A stretch of DNA of 64,000 nucleotides from positions 1 to 64,000 of the forward strand of contig DASUTB010000059.1 in NCBI GenBank assembly GCA_036374835.1, read 5' to 3'. Below are positions 26,457 to 36,111 of the stretch, one piece after another. Under the pieces are notes generated by a model that worked only from the letters and a program-made list of their open reading frames with translations, searched no databases and was not told the origin of the DNA. Made by a program: the position numbers and the translations under genes. This stretch comes from DASUTB01 sp036374835 (GTDB lineage: Bacteria; Actinomycetota; Actinomycetes; Jiangellales; Jiangellaceae). Within the stretch, counting starts at the first letter, position 1. Each line of letters begins with the position of its first letter.

Positions 26457-27809
26457 GTGGCGATCCCGTCGTTCGTGGACCGCGTCGTACTGCACGTCAA
26501 AGCAGGCGACGGCGGGCACGGCTGCATGTCCATCCACCGGGAGAAGTTCAAACCGCTCGGCGGCCCGGACGGCGGAAATGGCGGCAAGGGCGGTGACGTC
26601 ATCCTCGAGGTCGACCCGAACACGACCACGCTGCTGGACTACCACCGCTCGCCGCACCGCCGGGCACGCAATGGCTCACCCGGGCAAGGGGGCAACCGCA
26701 ACGGCGCGAACGGACCGGACGTCGTACTGCTCGTCCCGGACGGCACGGTGGTTTCGACCGCGGACGGCGAGCAACTCGTCGACCTGGTCGGGCCGGGCAG
26801 TCGCTACGTCGTGGCCCACGGAGGGCACGGCGGGCTCGGCAACGCGGCGCTTGCCGGCCCGAAGCGGCGGGCGCCGGGCTTCGCGCTGCTCGGCGAACCC
26901 GGCGACGAGGTCGACGTGGTGCTCGAGCTCAAGAGCGTCGCGGACGTCGGCCTGGTGGGATACCCGAGTGCGGGCAAGTCTTCACTCATCGCGGCCATCT
27001 CTGCGGCTCGGCCGAAGATCGCGGACTATCCGTTCACGACGCTCGTCCCCAACCTGGGTGTGGTCGAGGCCGGCGAGGTCCGGTTCACCGTGGCCGACGT
27101 CCCGGGCTTGATCGAGGGCGCGAGCGAGGGCAGGGGCCTCGGTCACGAGTTCCTGCGGCACATCGAGCGGTGCAAGGCGATCGTGCACGTCGTCGACTGC
27201 GCCACGATGGAGCCCGGACGCGACCCGGTCAGCGATATCGATGCGCTCGAGCGCGAGCTCGCCGAATACGGCGGTTTGGGCGACCGGCCCAGGCTGGTGG
27301 CGCTCAACAAGGTCGACGTGCCCGACGCACGAGACCTCGCCGACATGGTCCGCGCCGACATCGAGTCGCGCGGCTGGCCGGTGATGGCGGTGTCGGCGGC
27401 GACGCGGGAGGGTCTGCGGGAGCTGACGTTCGCGATGGCAACAGTAGTGGCCCAAGCGCGCGCAGCTGAACCTCCGTCCGAGCCGACGCGCATCGTCCTG
27501 CGGCCGTCCGCAGTGGACGAGTCGTGGTTCACCGTCGACAAGGAGGCCGGCCGGTACCGGGTCCGCGGAACCAAGCCGGAACGCTGGGTACGGCAGACCG
27601 ACTTCAACAACGACGAGGCGGTCGGATACCTCGCCGACCGGCTGGCCAAGCTCGGTGTGGAGAATGCGCTGCGCGAAGCCGGCGCCACGCCCGGGGATGA
27701 GGTTGTGATCGGCTCCGACGACGACGCGGTCGTGTTCAACTGGGAACCGACGGTGGAGGCCGGTGCGGAACTCCTGCACGGTCCGCGCGGCACCGACGAC
27801 CGCCTGTAG
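26457..27809 (+). CDS. obg: GTPase Obg/CgtA
   Basis: A 450-residue ribosome-associated GTPase. The glycine-rich Obg fold is at 1-160 (FVDRVVLHVKAGDGGHGCMSIHREKF). The G domain follows, with G1 GYPSAGKSS, G3 DVPGLIEGA and G4 NKVD, and a C-terminal OCT domain typical of Gram-positives starts at about 340. It acts in 50S assembly and stress control. GTG 26457 follows GGGAAGGAAGG; an in-frame GTG at 26397 lies inside the repeat array and is unlikely. Confidence 0.96.
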   Translation: MAIPSFVDRVVLHVKAGDGGHGCMSIHREKFKPLGGPDGGNGGKGGDVILEVDPNTTTLLDYHRSPHRRARNGSPGQGGNRNGANGPDVVLLVPDGTVVSTADGEQLVDLVGPGSRYVVAHGGHGGLGNAALAGPKRRAPGFALLGEPGDEVDVVLELKSVADVGLVGYPSAGKSSLIAAISAARPKIADYPFTTLVPNLGVVEAGEVRFTVADVPGLIEGASEGRGLGHEFLRHIERCKAIVHVVDCATMEPGRDPVSDIDALERELAEYGGLGDRPRLVALNKVDVPDARDLADMVRADIESRGWPVMAVSAATREGLRELTFAMATVVAQARAAEPPSEPTRIVLRPSAVDESWFTVDKEAGRYRVRGTKPERWVRQTDFNNDEAVGYLADRLAKLGVENALREAGATPGDEVVIGSDDDAVVFNWEPTVEAGAELLHGPRGTDDRL

Positions 27810-27936
27810 CCGGCCAATCCGGACCGGTCTCGCGCCGTCTGAATGATCACGTTAGGCGCCGAATCCCACGCTTAACTAGGATTGCAGGCATGCCAAAGCT
27901 CGTAGAGTCCGCGCAACGGCCCGTCTGGGGGTCGGC

Positions 27937-29049
27937 GTGAGCCTGGCGGATGCGGGGCGCATCGTCGTCAAGGTGGGGTCGTCGTCGCTGACGACGGCCG
28001 CCGGTGGGCTGGACGGCGACCGGGTCGAGGCGCTGGCCGACGTCCTGGCCAAGGCACGTCACAGCGGACGCGAGATCGTGCTCGTGTCGTCCGGCGCCAT
28101 CGCGGCCGGGCTGGCACCGCTCGGACTGGCCGCCCGTCCGGCCGACCTGGCCACCCAGCAGGCCGCGGCGAGCGTCGGGCAGGGCATTCTCGTCGCCAAG
28201 TACACCGAGGCGTTCGCGCGGCATGGCCTGCGGGTCGGGCAGGTGCTCCTGACCGTGGACGAGCTCGTCCGGCGGAGCCAGTACCGCAACGCGTACCGGA
28301 CGCTGCACAAGCTGCTCGCGCTCGGCATCGTTCCGGTCATCAACGAGAACGACACCGTCGCGACGCACGAGATCCGGTTCGGCGACAACGATCACCTGGC
28401 TGCGCTCGTCGCGCAGCTCATCCACGCCGACGCGTTGTTGCTGCTCTCGGACGTAGACGGCCTGTACGACGGCGATCCCCGCACACCGGGCGCGACCCGG
28501 GTCACGGAGGTCCGCGACGCCAACGATCTCGACGGACTGCGGATCGGCGGTACCGGGCGCTCGGGCCTGGGCAGCGGCGGCATGCAGACCAAGGTCGAAG
28601 CCGCGCGGATGGCGACCGGCTCGGGCATCACCGTCGTGCTGACCGCGGCCGCCGAGGCGGCCGCGGCTCTCGACGGCGAGGTGGCCGGCACCAGGTTCCA
28701 CCCGCGCGGTTCGCGGCGCCGGTCCCGCCGGCTTCTCTGGCTCGAGCACGCGGCCAAGACAGAGGGGGAGCTGCACCTGGACGGCGGTGCGGTGCGCGCG
28801 ATCACCGAGCGCGGCAAGTCGCTGCTGCCTGCCGGGGTCACGGCCGTCACCGGCAGATTCTCAGCGGGCGATCCGGTGAGCCTGCTGGACGAGAAAGGCA
28901 ACGTCGTCGCCCGCGGGCTCGTCAGCTACGACTCGGCCGAGATCCCGCCGCTGCTCGGCCGCTCGACCCGCGAACTCGCCCGTGAACTGGGCACCGAATA
29001 CGAACGTGAGCTCATCCACCGGGACGACATGGCCGTATTGCGCCGTTGA
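27937..29049 (+). CDS. proB: glutamate 5-kinase
   Basis: A 370-residue enzyme catalysing the first step of proline synthesis (glutamate to gamma-glutamyl phosphate). The amino-acid kinase domain is at about 1-260 (VVKVGSSSLT; ENDTVATHEIRFGDNDHLAA; GTGRSGLGSGGMQTKVEAA). A C-terminal PUA domain follows (from about 285). GTG start. The obg-proB order is common in actinobacteria, but proA does not follow here. The 127-bp gap to obg holds nothing distinctive. Confidence 0.96.
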   Translation: MSLADAGRIVVKVGSSSLTTAAGGLDGDRVEALADVLAKARHSGREIVLVSSGAIAAGLAPLGLAARPADLATQQAAASVGQGILVAKYTEAFARHGLRVGQVLLTVDELVRRSQYRNAYRTLHKLLALGIVPVINENDTVATHEIRFGDNDHLAALVAQLIHADALLLLSDVDGLYDGDPRTPGATRVTEVRDANDLDGLRIGGTGRSGLGSGGMQTKVEAARMATGSGITVVLTAAAEAAAALDGEVAGTRFHPRGSRRRSRRLLWLEHAAKTEGELHLDGGAVRAITERGKSLLPAGVTAVTGRFSAGDPVSLLDEKGNVVARGLVSYDSAEIPPLLGRSTRELARELGTEYERELIHRDDMAVLRR

Positions 29050-29190
29050 GCTGCCCACTCTCGATCGCATACCGGCATCGTCACGAAAGGGTAACTTTCG
29101 GATCATGCCCGGCGAGTAGGTTGACGTTCTACGCGCAATCGGCGAAGGCTGAACGAGACGAGTGACACGCAAACGCAAAGGTATGGGGTC

Positions 29191-30765
29191 GTGAAGGTCG
29201 CGAAGTGGCAGCAGGGCGTATTGGTCGCGGCGACGGGGGCGCTTGTTCTGGCCGCCTGCGGGGGTGGCGAGGAGGTCGACGTCGACGGCGAGCCTGAGGG
29301 CGTCGAGACCGACGGTACGGACGGAGCGGACGAGCCTGCAGACGGCGAGACGGGTGGAACGCTCGTGGCCGGTATCGCGGGTGAGCCGGACCAGCTCGAC
29401 CCGCACATCACCACGGCCTACGCCAGCTTCCAGGTGCTGGAAAACGTCTACGACACGCTTGTGGTGCCGGACGTCAACGGCGAGTTCCAGCCCGGCCTGG
29501 CGACCGAGTGGGAGGTGAGTGACGATCAGCTCACCTGGACGTTCACGCTCCGCGAGGGCGTGACGTTCCACGACGGCAGCGAGTTCACCGCCGACGACGT
29601 CGCGTACACGTACAACCGCATCATCGACGACGAGACCTCCGTCGCATGGCGTTTCGCGTCCGTCGAGAACATCGAGGCGACCGCCGACGACACAGTCGTG
29701 CTGACGCTGTCCGAGCCGGCGCCGAACCTGCTCGACAACATCGGCGGCTACAAGGGCATGTCGATCCTGCCCGAAGGCGCGGCCGAAGATCTCGACCTCG
29801 CCACCGAGGCGGTCGGCACCGGCCCGTTCGAGCTCGAGGACTTCTCGGCCGGCGGGGTGATGCTGACTGCGTCGGACAGCTACTGGGGCGAGGCGCCGAC
29901 GCTTGACGGTGTGGAGTACCGCTTCATCAGCGAGCCGACCGCGGCATTGACCGCGCTGCGCAACGGCGAGATCCACTGGACGGACAACGTCGCCCCGCAG
30001 GACATCGCAAGCCTCGAAGGCGCCGACGATGTCATGCTCGGCCGGGTGCCAAGCGTCGACTACTGGTATCTCGCGCTGAACCAGAACACCGAGCCGTGGA
30101 GCAACCGCGACGCCCGCCGGGGCATCGCGTTCGCGCTGGATCGCGAGGCGATCGCCGAGGCGGCCCAGTTCGGTGCTGCGACGGTGAACCAGACGGCCAT
30201 CCCGGCCGACAGCTTCTGGGCCTCGGACTACGCGCCGTACGAGAACGACCCCGAACAGGCTCGATCGCTGCTGGACTCCGGTGGGGTCGAGGAGGGCCAG
30301 GAACTGGGCATCATGGTCGTGACCGACACCGCCGGCGTCCCGGCGGCCGAGGTGATGGTCTCGCAGCTCGGCGAGGTCGGCATCTCGGCGTCGGTGGAGT
30401 CCGAGGAGACGGCGACCTGGCTCGACCGGCAGGGTCAGGGCGACTTCGACGCCTATATGTGGAGCTGGATCGGCAACCTCGACCCGTTCGGGTTCTACCA
30501 TGCGCAGCACGTATGTGAGGGCGGCTTCAACTTCCAGGGCTACTGCAACGAGGACGTCGACGCGTTGCTGAACGAGGCCGCCGCCGAGTCGGACCAGGAT
30601 GCGCGCAAGGAGCTCTACGACCAGGCCGCCGAGATGATCGTGGACGATGCCAGCTACATCTACCTCTACAACCCGGACGTGGTGCAGGCGTGGGTGCCTG
30701 GCCTCGACGGGTACGAGATCAGGCCGGACAGCGCGATCAACTTCGAGAACGTGACCTTGCCCTAG
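29191..30765 (+). CDS. dppA: peptide ABC transporter substrate-binding lipoprotein
   Basis: A 524-residue SBP family 5 protein. The signal MKVAKWQQGVLVAATGALVLAAC is lipidated at Cys23, followed by an acidic linker. The SBP_bac_5 fold follows (LEPN-type DQLDPHITTAY; LATEWEVSDDQLTWTFTLREGVTFHDG). It captures di- or oligopeptides (substrate unproven; nickel or opines are possible) for the downstream permeases. The 141-bp upstream gap includes a small hairpin CGAAAG/CTTTCG at 29084-29100 and probably the operon promoter. GTG start. Confidence 0.92.
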   Translation: MKVAKWQQGVLVAATGALVLAACGGGEEVDVDGEPEGVETDGTDGADEPADGETGGTLVAGIAGEPDQLDPHITTAYASFQVLENVYDTLVVPDVNGEFQPGLATEWEVSDDQLTWTFTLREGVTFHDGSEFTADDVAYTYNRIIDDETSVAWRFASVENIEATADDTVVLTLSEPAPNLLDNIGGYKGMSILPEGAAEDLDLATEAVGTGPFELEDFSAGGVMLTASDSYWGEAPTLDGVEYRFISEPTAALTALRNGEIHWTDNVAPQDIASLEGADDVMLGRVPSVDYWYLALNQNTEPWSNRDARRGIAFALDREAIAEAAQFGAATVNQTAIPADSFWASDYAPYENDPEQARSLLDSGGVEEGQELGIMVVTDTAGVPAAEVMVSQLGEVGISASVESEETATWLDRQGQGDFDAYMWSWIGNLDPFGFYHAQHVCEGGFNFQGYCNEDVDALLNEAAAESDQDARKELYDQAAEMIVDDASYIYLYNPDVVQAWVPGLDGYEIRPDSAINFENVTLP

Positions 30766-30777
30766 GGCGGCCGCTGC

Positions 30778-31722
30778 GTGAGCCGGTATGTGCTGCGCCG
30801 CGTGGCCCAGTCCGTCGCGGTGCTCGTCGGCGTCAGCATCCTGGTCTTTGCGATCATGCCGCTGGTGCCGGGCGACCCGGTCCGGCTCGCGCTCGGCACG
30901 CGGTTCAGCCAGGAGACGTATGACGCGCTGATCGAACGCGCCGGGCTGGACCAACCGCTCGTTGTGCAGTACGGCGACTGGGCGTCCGGCGTGCTGGTCG
31001 GCGACCTCGGCGTGAGCTTCCGCAGCGGGCGCACCGTGTTCGATCTGATCATCGAACGGCTCCCGGCGACGGTGTCGCTGGCAGCCGCGGCGATCGTTGT
31101 CGCGCTCCTGATCGCGATCCCGTTGGGAACGATCTCGGCGCTGCGACCGCGCGGGATCGTCGACTGGTCGTCCACGATGTTCAGCCAGGCGGGCATCAGC
31201 ATTCCGGACTTCTGGATGGGCATCATGTTCATCCTGATCTTCGCCGGGACGCTGAACATCCTGCCGACCGGCGGCTACGTCAGCCTCACCGAGGATCCGG
31301 TGGAGTGGGCGCGGCACCTCGTCATGCCGGCCGTGACGATCGGCGTCGTGAGCGGCGCGATCATGACCAGGTTCGTGCGCTCGTCCGTCCTCGAGGCGCT
31401 GGGAGACGATCATGTCCGCACCGCACGGGCCAAGGGCATGCGGTACCGCGACGTGCTGGCGTGGCACGTGCTGCGTAACGCTCTCGTGCCGCTGGTGACG
31501 ATCGGCGGTATCCAGCTGGCGTACCTGCTCTCCGGCGTCGTCGTGGTCGAGATCGTGTTCTCGTACCCCGGCCTGGGCGATCTCGCGTACCAGGCCGTGC
31601 TGGACCGCGACTATCCGGTGTTGCAGGGGGCGGTGCTGCTGTTCGCGTTCTTCTTCCTCGTCGTGAACCTGATCGTCGACCTGATCTACGCCCGGCTCGA
31701 CCCGAGGATCTCCTATACATGA
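30778..31722 (+). CDS. dppB: peptide ABC transporter permease (DppB-like)
   Basis: A 314-residue BPD-type permease with about six membrane segments. It has the DppB/OppB N-terminus (YVLRRVAQSVAVLVGVSILVFAIMPLVPGDP) and the EAA loop RTARAKGMRYRDVLAWHVLRNALVP, which docks the ATPases. GTG start 12 bp after the binding-protein gene. Its stop overlaps the next start (ATGA). Confidence 0.93.
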   Translation: MSRYVLRRVAQSVAVLVGVSILVFAIMPLVPGDPVRLALGTRFSQETYDALIERAGLDQPLVVQYGDWASGVLVGDLGVSFRSGRTVFDLIIERLPATVSLAAAAIVVALLIAIPLGTISALRPRGIVDWSSTMFSQAGISIPDFWMGIMFILIFAGTLNILPTGGYVSLTEDPVEWARHLVMPAVTIGVVSGAIMTRFVRSSVLEALGDDHVRTARAKGMRYRDVLAWHVLRNALVPLVTIGGIQLAYLLSGVVVVEIVFSYPGLGDLAYQAVLDRDYPVLQGAVLLFAFFFLVVNLIVDLIYARLDPRISYT

Positions 31723-32711
31723 GCACCACGACGACGCTCGAGGCCCCACCGGCGCCGGCCGCGCACCGCCGGTGGGTGGAGACGCTGGGCCTGTTGGCGC
31801 GCAACCCGATGGCGGTGGCGTCCGGGATCGTCCTGTTCGGCCTCGTCCTGGTGGCCGTGCTCGGGTCCGCGATCGCGCCGTACGGCTACAACGAGATCGC
31901 CGCCGACATCGCGACCGGGCGGTTGCAGCCGCCTACTACCGAGCATTGGTTCGGCACCGACAACCTCGGCCGGGACGTGTTCTCGCGGGTCCTGCTCGGC
32001 GCGTCGGTCTCGCTCCAGGTCGGGTTCATCGCGGTCACGATCTCGCTGGTCGCCGGCACGCTCATCGGGATCGTCGCCGGCTATTACGGCCGCTGGCTGG
32101 ACGACGGGCTCATGCGATTCATGGACGTGCTGTTCGCGTTCCCGGCGATCCTGCTGGCGATCGTCGTGCTGGCGGTGCTCGGGCCGGGGATCACGAACGC
32201 GATGATCGCCATTGGCATCGTCTACACACCGATCTTCGCGCGGCTGGCCCGCGCGAGCACGCTCAGCGTTCGGGAGGAGGTGTACGTCCGTGCATCCCGC
32301 TCGGCCGGTGCCAGCGACGTGCGCATTCTGGGCCGGCACGTGCTGCCGAACATCGCCCCGCCGCTGATCGTGCAGACGTCGCTGAGCCTGGCCTTCGCGA
32401 TCCTGTCCGAGGCGGCACTGAGCTTTCTCGGCCTCGGCACCCAGCCACCCGACCCGTCGTGGGGCCGCATGCTGGCCGAGGGCCGTGCCTTCATCGAGCA
32501 GGCCTGGTGGATGGCGCTGTTCCCCGGGTTGGCGATCTTCATCGTGGTGCTCGCGTTCAACGTGCTCGGCGACGCGCTGCGCGACGTGCTCGACCCGAAG
32601 CAGCGTTCGGTGATCGCCGGCGCGGTCGGGCGCGGCGGAGCCGCTGATGTTGTCGGCGGGACCGGACGCGCCAGCGGGCGGTCCGGCGGCGGGAAAGGGG
32701 CCGAGTCGTGA
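31719..32711 (+). CDS. dppC: peptide ABC transporter permease (DppC-like)
   Basis: A 330-residue partner permease with DppC/OppC features: N-terminal anchor (LGLLARNPMAVASGIVLFGLVLVAV), HWFGTDNLGRDVFSRVLLGA, and the EAA loop ASRSAGASDVRILGRHVLPNI. The C-terminus is a Gly/Ser-rich tail of about 30 residues. It overlaps both neighbouring genes by 4 bp, so translation is coupled. Confidence 0.93.
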   Translation: MSTTTTLEAPPAPAAHRRWVETLGLLARNPMAVASGIVLFGLVLVAVLGSAIAPYGYNEIAADIATGRLQPPTTEHWFGTDNLGRDVFSRVLLGASVSLQVGFIAVTISLVAGTLIGIVAGYYGRWLDDGLMRFMDVLFAFPAILLAIVVLAVLGPGITNAMIAIGIVYTPIFARLARASTLSVREEVYVRASRSAGASDVRILGRHVLPNIAPPLIVQTSLSLAFAILSEAALSFLGLGTQPPDPSWGRMLAEGRAFIEQAWWMALFPGLAIFIVVLAFNVLGDALRDVLDPKQRSVIAGAVGRGGAADVVGGTGRASGRSGGGKGAES

Positions 32712-33718
32712 TGAACGGGTCCGACGCGACACCCATGTTGTCCGTCCGCGACCTGGAGGTGAGCTTCCGGACCCGCGGCGGGTTGGCCCGGGTCGTTCGC
32801 GGTCTGTCGTACGACGTCACCGCGGGCCAGACCGTCGCCGTCGTCGGGGAGTCCGGCTCGGGCAAGAGCGTTAGCGCGCTGGCCTTGATGGGCCTGCTGC
32901 CGCTGGGTGTCACTCAGGTGGGCGGCAGCGTCGAGTTCGAGGGTGCCGAGCTGGTCGGTGCGAACGAAGACCGGTTGCGGGCCATCCGCGGCGCGGGCAT
33001 CGGGATGATCTTCCAGGACCCGATGACGTCGCTCAACCCGGTGCTGCGTATCGAGCGCCAGATCGGCGAGGCGCTGCGCGCACACCGGCGGCTCTCGGAC
33101 GGTGCGGCGCGCGACCGCGCGCTCCAACTGCTCGGCGAGGTCGGCATACCCGACCCCGAGTCGCGGTTGCGCGCGTTCCCGCACCAGTTGTCCGGCGGCA
33201 TGCGGCAGCGGGTCGTGATCGCGATCGCGCTGGCCAGCGACCCGACGGTGCTGATCGCGGATGAGGCGACGACCGCGCTGGACGTCACTGTGCAGGCCCA
33301 GATCATCGAGCTGATCGGACGGTTGCAGTCCGAACACGGCATGGGCGTCATCTGGATCACACACGACCTCGGCGTTGTCGCCGGAATCGCCGACCATGTC
33401 CTGGTGATGTACGCAGGGCAATGCGTCGAGGAGGGCAGCGTCACCGATGTGTTCGACAACCCCGCGCACCCCTACACGCGCGGCCTGCTCGGCGCGCTGC
33501 CGATCGTGGACGATCCGCGTTCGGCGCGCGACCGGGACCCGTTGACGACCATGCCCGGCCTGCCGCCGGATCCGCTGCACCTGCCGCCCGGTTGTGCGTT
33601 CTATCCCCGTTGCCCGGTGCGGGCCGACGAGCGGTGCGCGGACCAGGTACCGCCGCTCGCCGAAGTGGCGCCCGGCCATCGCGCGGCCACGTTCTACCGG
33701 GCAGGCGATGCGGCATGA
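32708..33718 (+). CDS. dppD: peptide ABC transporter ATPase (DppD-like)
   Basis: A 336-residue ATPase with Walker A GESGSGKS, signature LSGGMRQR and Walker B VLIADEATTALD. It carries the oligopeptide-transporter C-terminal domain with its Cys cluster (PPGCAFYPRCPVRADERC). GTG 32708 overlaps dppC; ATG 32711 is one codon later. With DppF it energises peptide import. Confidence 0.94.
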   Translation: MMNGSDATPMLSVRDLEVSFRTRGGLARVVRGLSYDVTAGQTVAVVGESGSGKSVSALALMGLLPLGVTQVGGSVEFEGAELVGANEDRLRAIRGAGIGMIFQDPMTSLNPVLRIERQIGEALRAHRRLSDGAARDRALQLLGEVGIPDPESRLRAFPHQLSGGMRQRVVIAIALASDPTVLIADEATTALDVTVQAQIIELIGRLQSEHGMGVIWITHDLGVVAGIADHVLVMYAGQCVEEGSVTDVFDNPAHPYTRGLLGALPIVDDPRSARDRDPLTTMPGLPPDPLHLPPGCAFYPRCPVRADERCADQVPPLAEVAPGHRAATFYRAGDAA

Positions 33719-34755
33719 CGACGACGAAGAACGGCGCGGCCGGTGTGCCCGCGACCGACGCCGCCGGCGACGTGCTCGTACGTGCACACGGGCTCGAGGT
33801 GCACTTCGCGCTGCCGCCGAGACGCGCGTTCGGCCGGTCGCACGGTGTGCTGCGTGCGGTGGACGGCGTCGACCTGGAGATCGGGCGAGGCGAAACGCTC
33901 GGTCTGGTGGGTGAGTCCGGGTGCGGCAAGTCGACGCTGGGCAACGCGCTGCTCCGGCTCGTCGAGCCGACCGGCGGTCGTGTCGAGTTCGACGGTCTGG
34001 ACTTGGGGACGATGCGCCGCGCCGAGTTGCGATCGTTGCGCCGCCGTACCGCGATGGTGTTCCAGGACCCGTACGCATCGTTGGATCCGCGCCGGACGAT
34101 CGCCGACTCGGTCGCCGAACCGCTGGCCATCCATGGGCTGTACACCGGGCGGGATCGCCGACACGCCCGTGTCGGCGAGCTGCTGGAGATGGTGGGGCTG
34201 AATCCGGATCATCGGCATCGCTATCCGCACGAGTTCTCCGGCGGGCAGCGGCAGCGGATCGGCATCGCCCGGGCGCTGGCCGGCGAGCCGGATTTCGTCG
34301 TGTGCGACGAGCCGATCGCGTCGCTGGACGTGTCAGTACAGGCCCAGGTGGTGAACCTGCTCACCCGACTGCAACGCGAGCTGTCGCTGACGTACTTGTT
34401 CATCTCGCACGACCTTGCTGCAGTGCGTCAGGTGTCCGACCGGGTGGCCGTCATGTATCTCGGCCGGATCGTCGAGCTCGGCTCTGCGGTGTCCGTTGCC
34501 GGATCATCGCAGCATCCGTACACCGAGGCGCTGTTGTCCGCCGTGCCGGTGCCGGATCCGGAACGCGAGCACAGCCGGGAGCGGATCGTGCTGACCGGGG
34601 ACGTGCCGAGCGCGTCGAACCCCCCGTCCGGCTGCAACTTCCGGACGCGCTGCCCGAAAGTCTTCGAGCCGTGTGCTGACCACGACCCCGTCCTGCAGAC
34701 GGTGGGTGACGGGCATGAAGCAGCCTGCCACCTCCACGGCGTGACCAGCCGCTAA
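33715..34755 (+). CDS. dppF: peptide ABC transporter ATPase (DppF-like)
   Basis: A 346-residue ATPase with Walker A GESGCGKST, signature FSGGQRQR, Walker B FVVCDEPIASLD and the C-terminal oligopeptide domain (PPSGCNFRTRCPKVFEPC). ATG 33715 overlaps the dppD stop; longer in-frame starts lie inside dppD. It is the last gene of the importer operon, and repeat array C begins 20 bp after its stop. Confidence 0.94.
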   Translation: MTTTKNGAAGVPATDAAGDVLVRAHGLEVHFALPPRRAFGRSHGVLRAVDGVDLEIGRGETLGLVGESGCGKSTLGNALLRLVEPTGGRVEFDGLDLGTMRRAELRSLRRRTAMVFQDPYASLDPRRTIADSVAEPLAIHGLYTGRDRRHARVGELLEMVGLNPDHRHRYPHEFSGGQRQRIGIARALAGEPDFVVCDEPIASLDVSVQAQVVNLLTRLQRELSLTYLFISHDLAAVRQVSDRVAVMYLGRIVELGSAVSVAGSSQHPYTEALLSAVPVPDPEREHSRERIVLTGDVPSASNPPSGCNFRTRCPKVFEPCADHDPVLQTVGDGHEAACHLHGVTSR

Positions 34756-34774
34756 CCATACTGCCGGCACTTGG

Positions 34775-34939
34775 TCACCTGATCGTCAGTTCTTCACCTG
34801 ATCGCAACCCGCGGCAATGATCAGGTGAGGAAATGGCATGTATTCCAGAAGATTGGTCACCTGATCTTCTTCGCACTGGCTCGAAGCAAACGATCAGGTG
34901 ACAAAGCCACCGCAAGACGGCCGAGTTCCTCATCTGATC
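34775..34939. repeat. GATCAGGTGA repeat array C
   Basis: Six cores. Two direct TCACCTGATC copies start at 34775 and 34794 (19 bp apart). Two 48-bp units (GATCAGGTGA, 28 bp, then the inverse) span 34819-34866 and 34892-34939, separated by 25 bp. The last core has one mismatch (TCATCTGATC). It fills most of the 300-bp gap between dppF and the DUF559-like gene; nothing else is seen there except an AT-rich stretch before the next gene. Confidence 0.9.
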
Positions 34940-35055
34940 GTTTAGGAATAGTTCCCTAGGATCTTCTGACACATACCGGCAAAACGGTCGAGTTATCCAC
35001 AGATTGACCGCGCAGATCTTCACTCGCTCGGCTCGCTTGAACAACGTATACCGGC

Positions 35056-36015
35056 ATGAGCACACCGTCCCATCTCGAGCACGTCACGTCGAGCGATGCC
35101 GATCAGTGGAGCCGGCTCCTCGATGCGCAGGACGGTGTATTTCACCGTCGCGACATTCCCGGCGACATGCGTCGGGAATTCGAACGGAACCTACGGCGCG
35201 GTCGTTGGTCCCGAAGGGCGCGCGATGTGTTCGTCACCCACAACGGGCCGCTGACTCGTCGGCAGCAAGAGTGGGTGGTTCTCAACGCCGCCCCGGCAAG
35301 GTCAGCCCTATCGGGACTGACGGCCGCTGCGGTTTCCGGTCTGCGCGGGTTCGAACCCGCCGACGGCCTCGTGCATGTCACGGTTCCATGCGGTACCTCG
35401 ATGCCGCGCGTCGCGGTGCCAACCGTCGTTGTGCATTACTCGCGGTTCCTGGACGCCGAGGACGTTCATCCTCTGCATCAACCGCGACGGACCCGGATCG
35501 CGCGCAGTGTTCTCGATGCTGCGGCATGGGCGTCGACCGATCGCGCGGCCCGTGCGGTGGTGCTGGCTTCTGTGCAGCAACGCCTGGCGACGGCCGACCT
35601 CCTGAGCGACGCCTTGCCGCGCCGAGGTCCGTGCCTGCGCCACGCACTCATAGCCGAGACGATTGCGGATGCGGCCGGCGGTGTGGCATCCGTACCAGAG
35701 CGGGAGGTGGGCACCGTCATGCACCGATTCGGGCTCCCTGAACCGAGTCGTCAGCGCATCGTGAAAGGGCCCTCGGGCCGGTATTATCTCGATGTCGATT
35801 GGCAGGAGTTCGGGCTGGCGGCTGAGGTCGACGGCATGCCACACATGCGCGTGCGTGACTGGGAGGCCGACCTCGATCGGATGAACGAGATCGTCATTGA
35901 CCACCGGACATTGTTGCGATTCACGTCGTACTCCGTGCGTCACCGACCATCGGATGTCGGACGCACCCTTACCCGGGCCTTGTTGTCTCGGGGCTGGACC
36001 GGTCGCTTGACCTGA
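35056..36015 (+). CDS. AbiEi-like/DUF559 endonuclease-fold protein
   Basis: A 319-residue protein. The N-terminal half looks like the AbiEi-type winged-helix region (QDGVFHRRDIPGDMRREFERNLRRGRWSRRARDVFVT). The C-terminal half has a Vsr/DUF559-like restriction-endonuclease fold (YYLDVDWQEFGLAAEVDGMPHMRVRDWEADLDRMNEIVI), with D-x-D and E-x-D acidic residues. Many paralogues of this type are known in actinobacterial genomes, and their function is unclear. ATG 35056 is preceded by GTATACC, suggesting a near-leaderless transcript. It lies between repeat arrays C and D. No antitoxin-like partner is adjacent. Confidence 0.7.
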   Translation: MSTPSHLEHVTSSDADQWSRLLDAQDGVFHRRDIPGDMRREFERNLRRGRWSRRARDVFVTHNGPLTRRQQEWVVLNAAPARSALSGLTAAAVSGLRGFEPADGLVHVTVPCGTSMPRVAVPTVVVHYSRFLDAEDVHPLHQPRRTRIARSVLDAAAWASTDRAARAVVLASVQQRLATADLLSDALPRRGPCLRHALIAETIADAAGGVASVPEREVGTVMHRFGLPEPSRQRIVKGPSGRYYLDVDWQEFGLAAEVDGMPHMRVRDWEADLDRMNEIVIDHRTLLRFTSYSVRHRPSDVGRTLTRALLSRGWTGRLT

Positions 36016-36020
36016 CTTGC

Positions 36021-36068
36021 GATCAGGTGAACAAACAGCCCCGTTACGTCCGAGTTGCCCACCTGATC
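36021..36068. repeat. GATCAGGTGA repeat unit D (single 48-bp unit)
   Basis: One complete unit: GATCAGGTGA at 36021-36030, 28-bp interior, CCACCTGATC at 36059-36068. A partial core TCACCTGA follows at 36082-36089. It starts 6 bp after the stop of the DUF559-like gene. Confidence 0.88.
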
Positions 36069-36111
36069 GTTGACACGCGTATCACCTGAAACATGAGCTA
36101 GCATCTCCCGA

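Noticed and set aside
28861..31749. Long leftward open frame over the peptide transporter
   Set aside because: It is antisense to proB and to dppA and dppB, with His/Arg/Gln-rich low-quality sequence and no domain.
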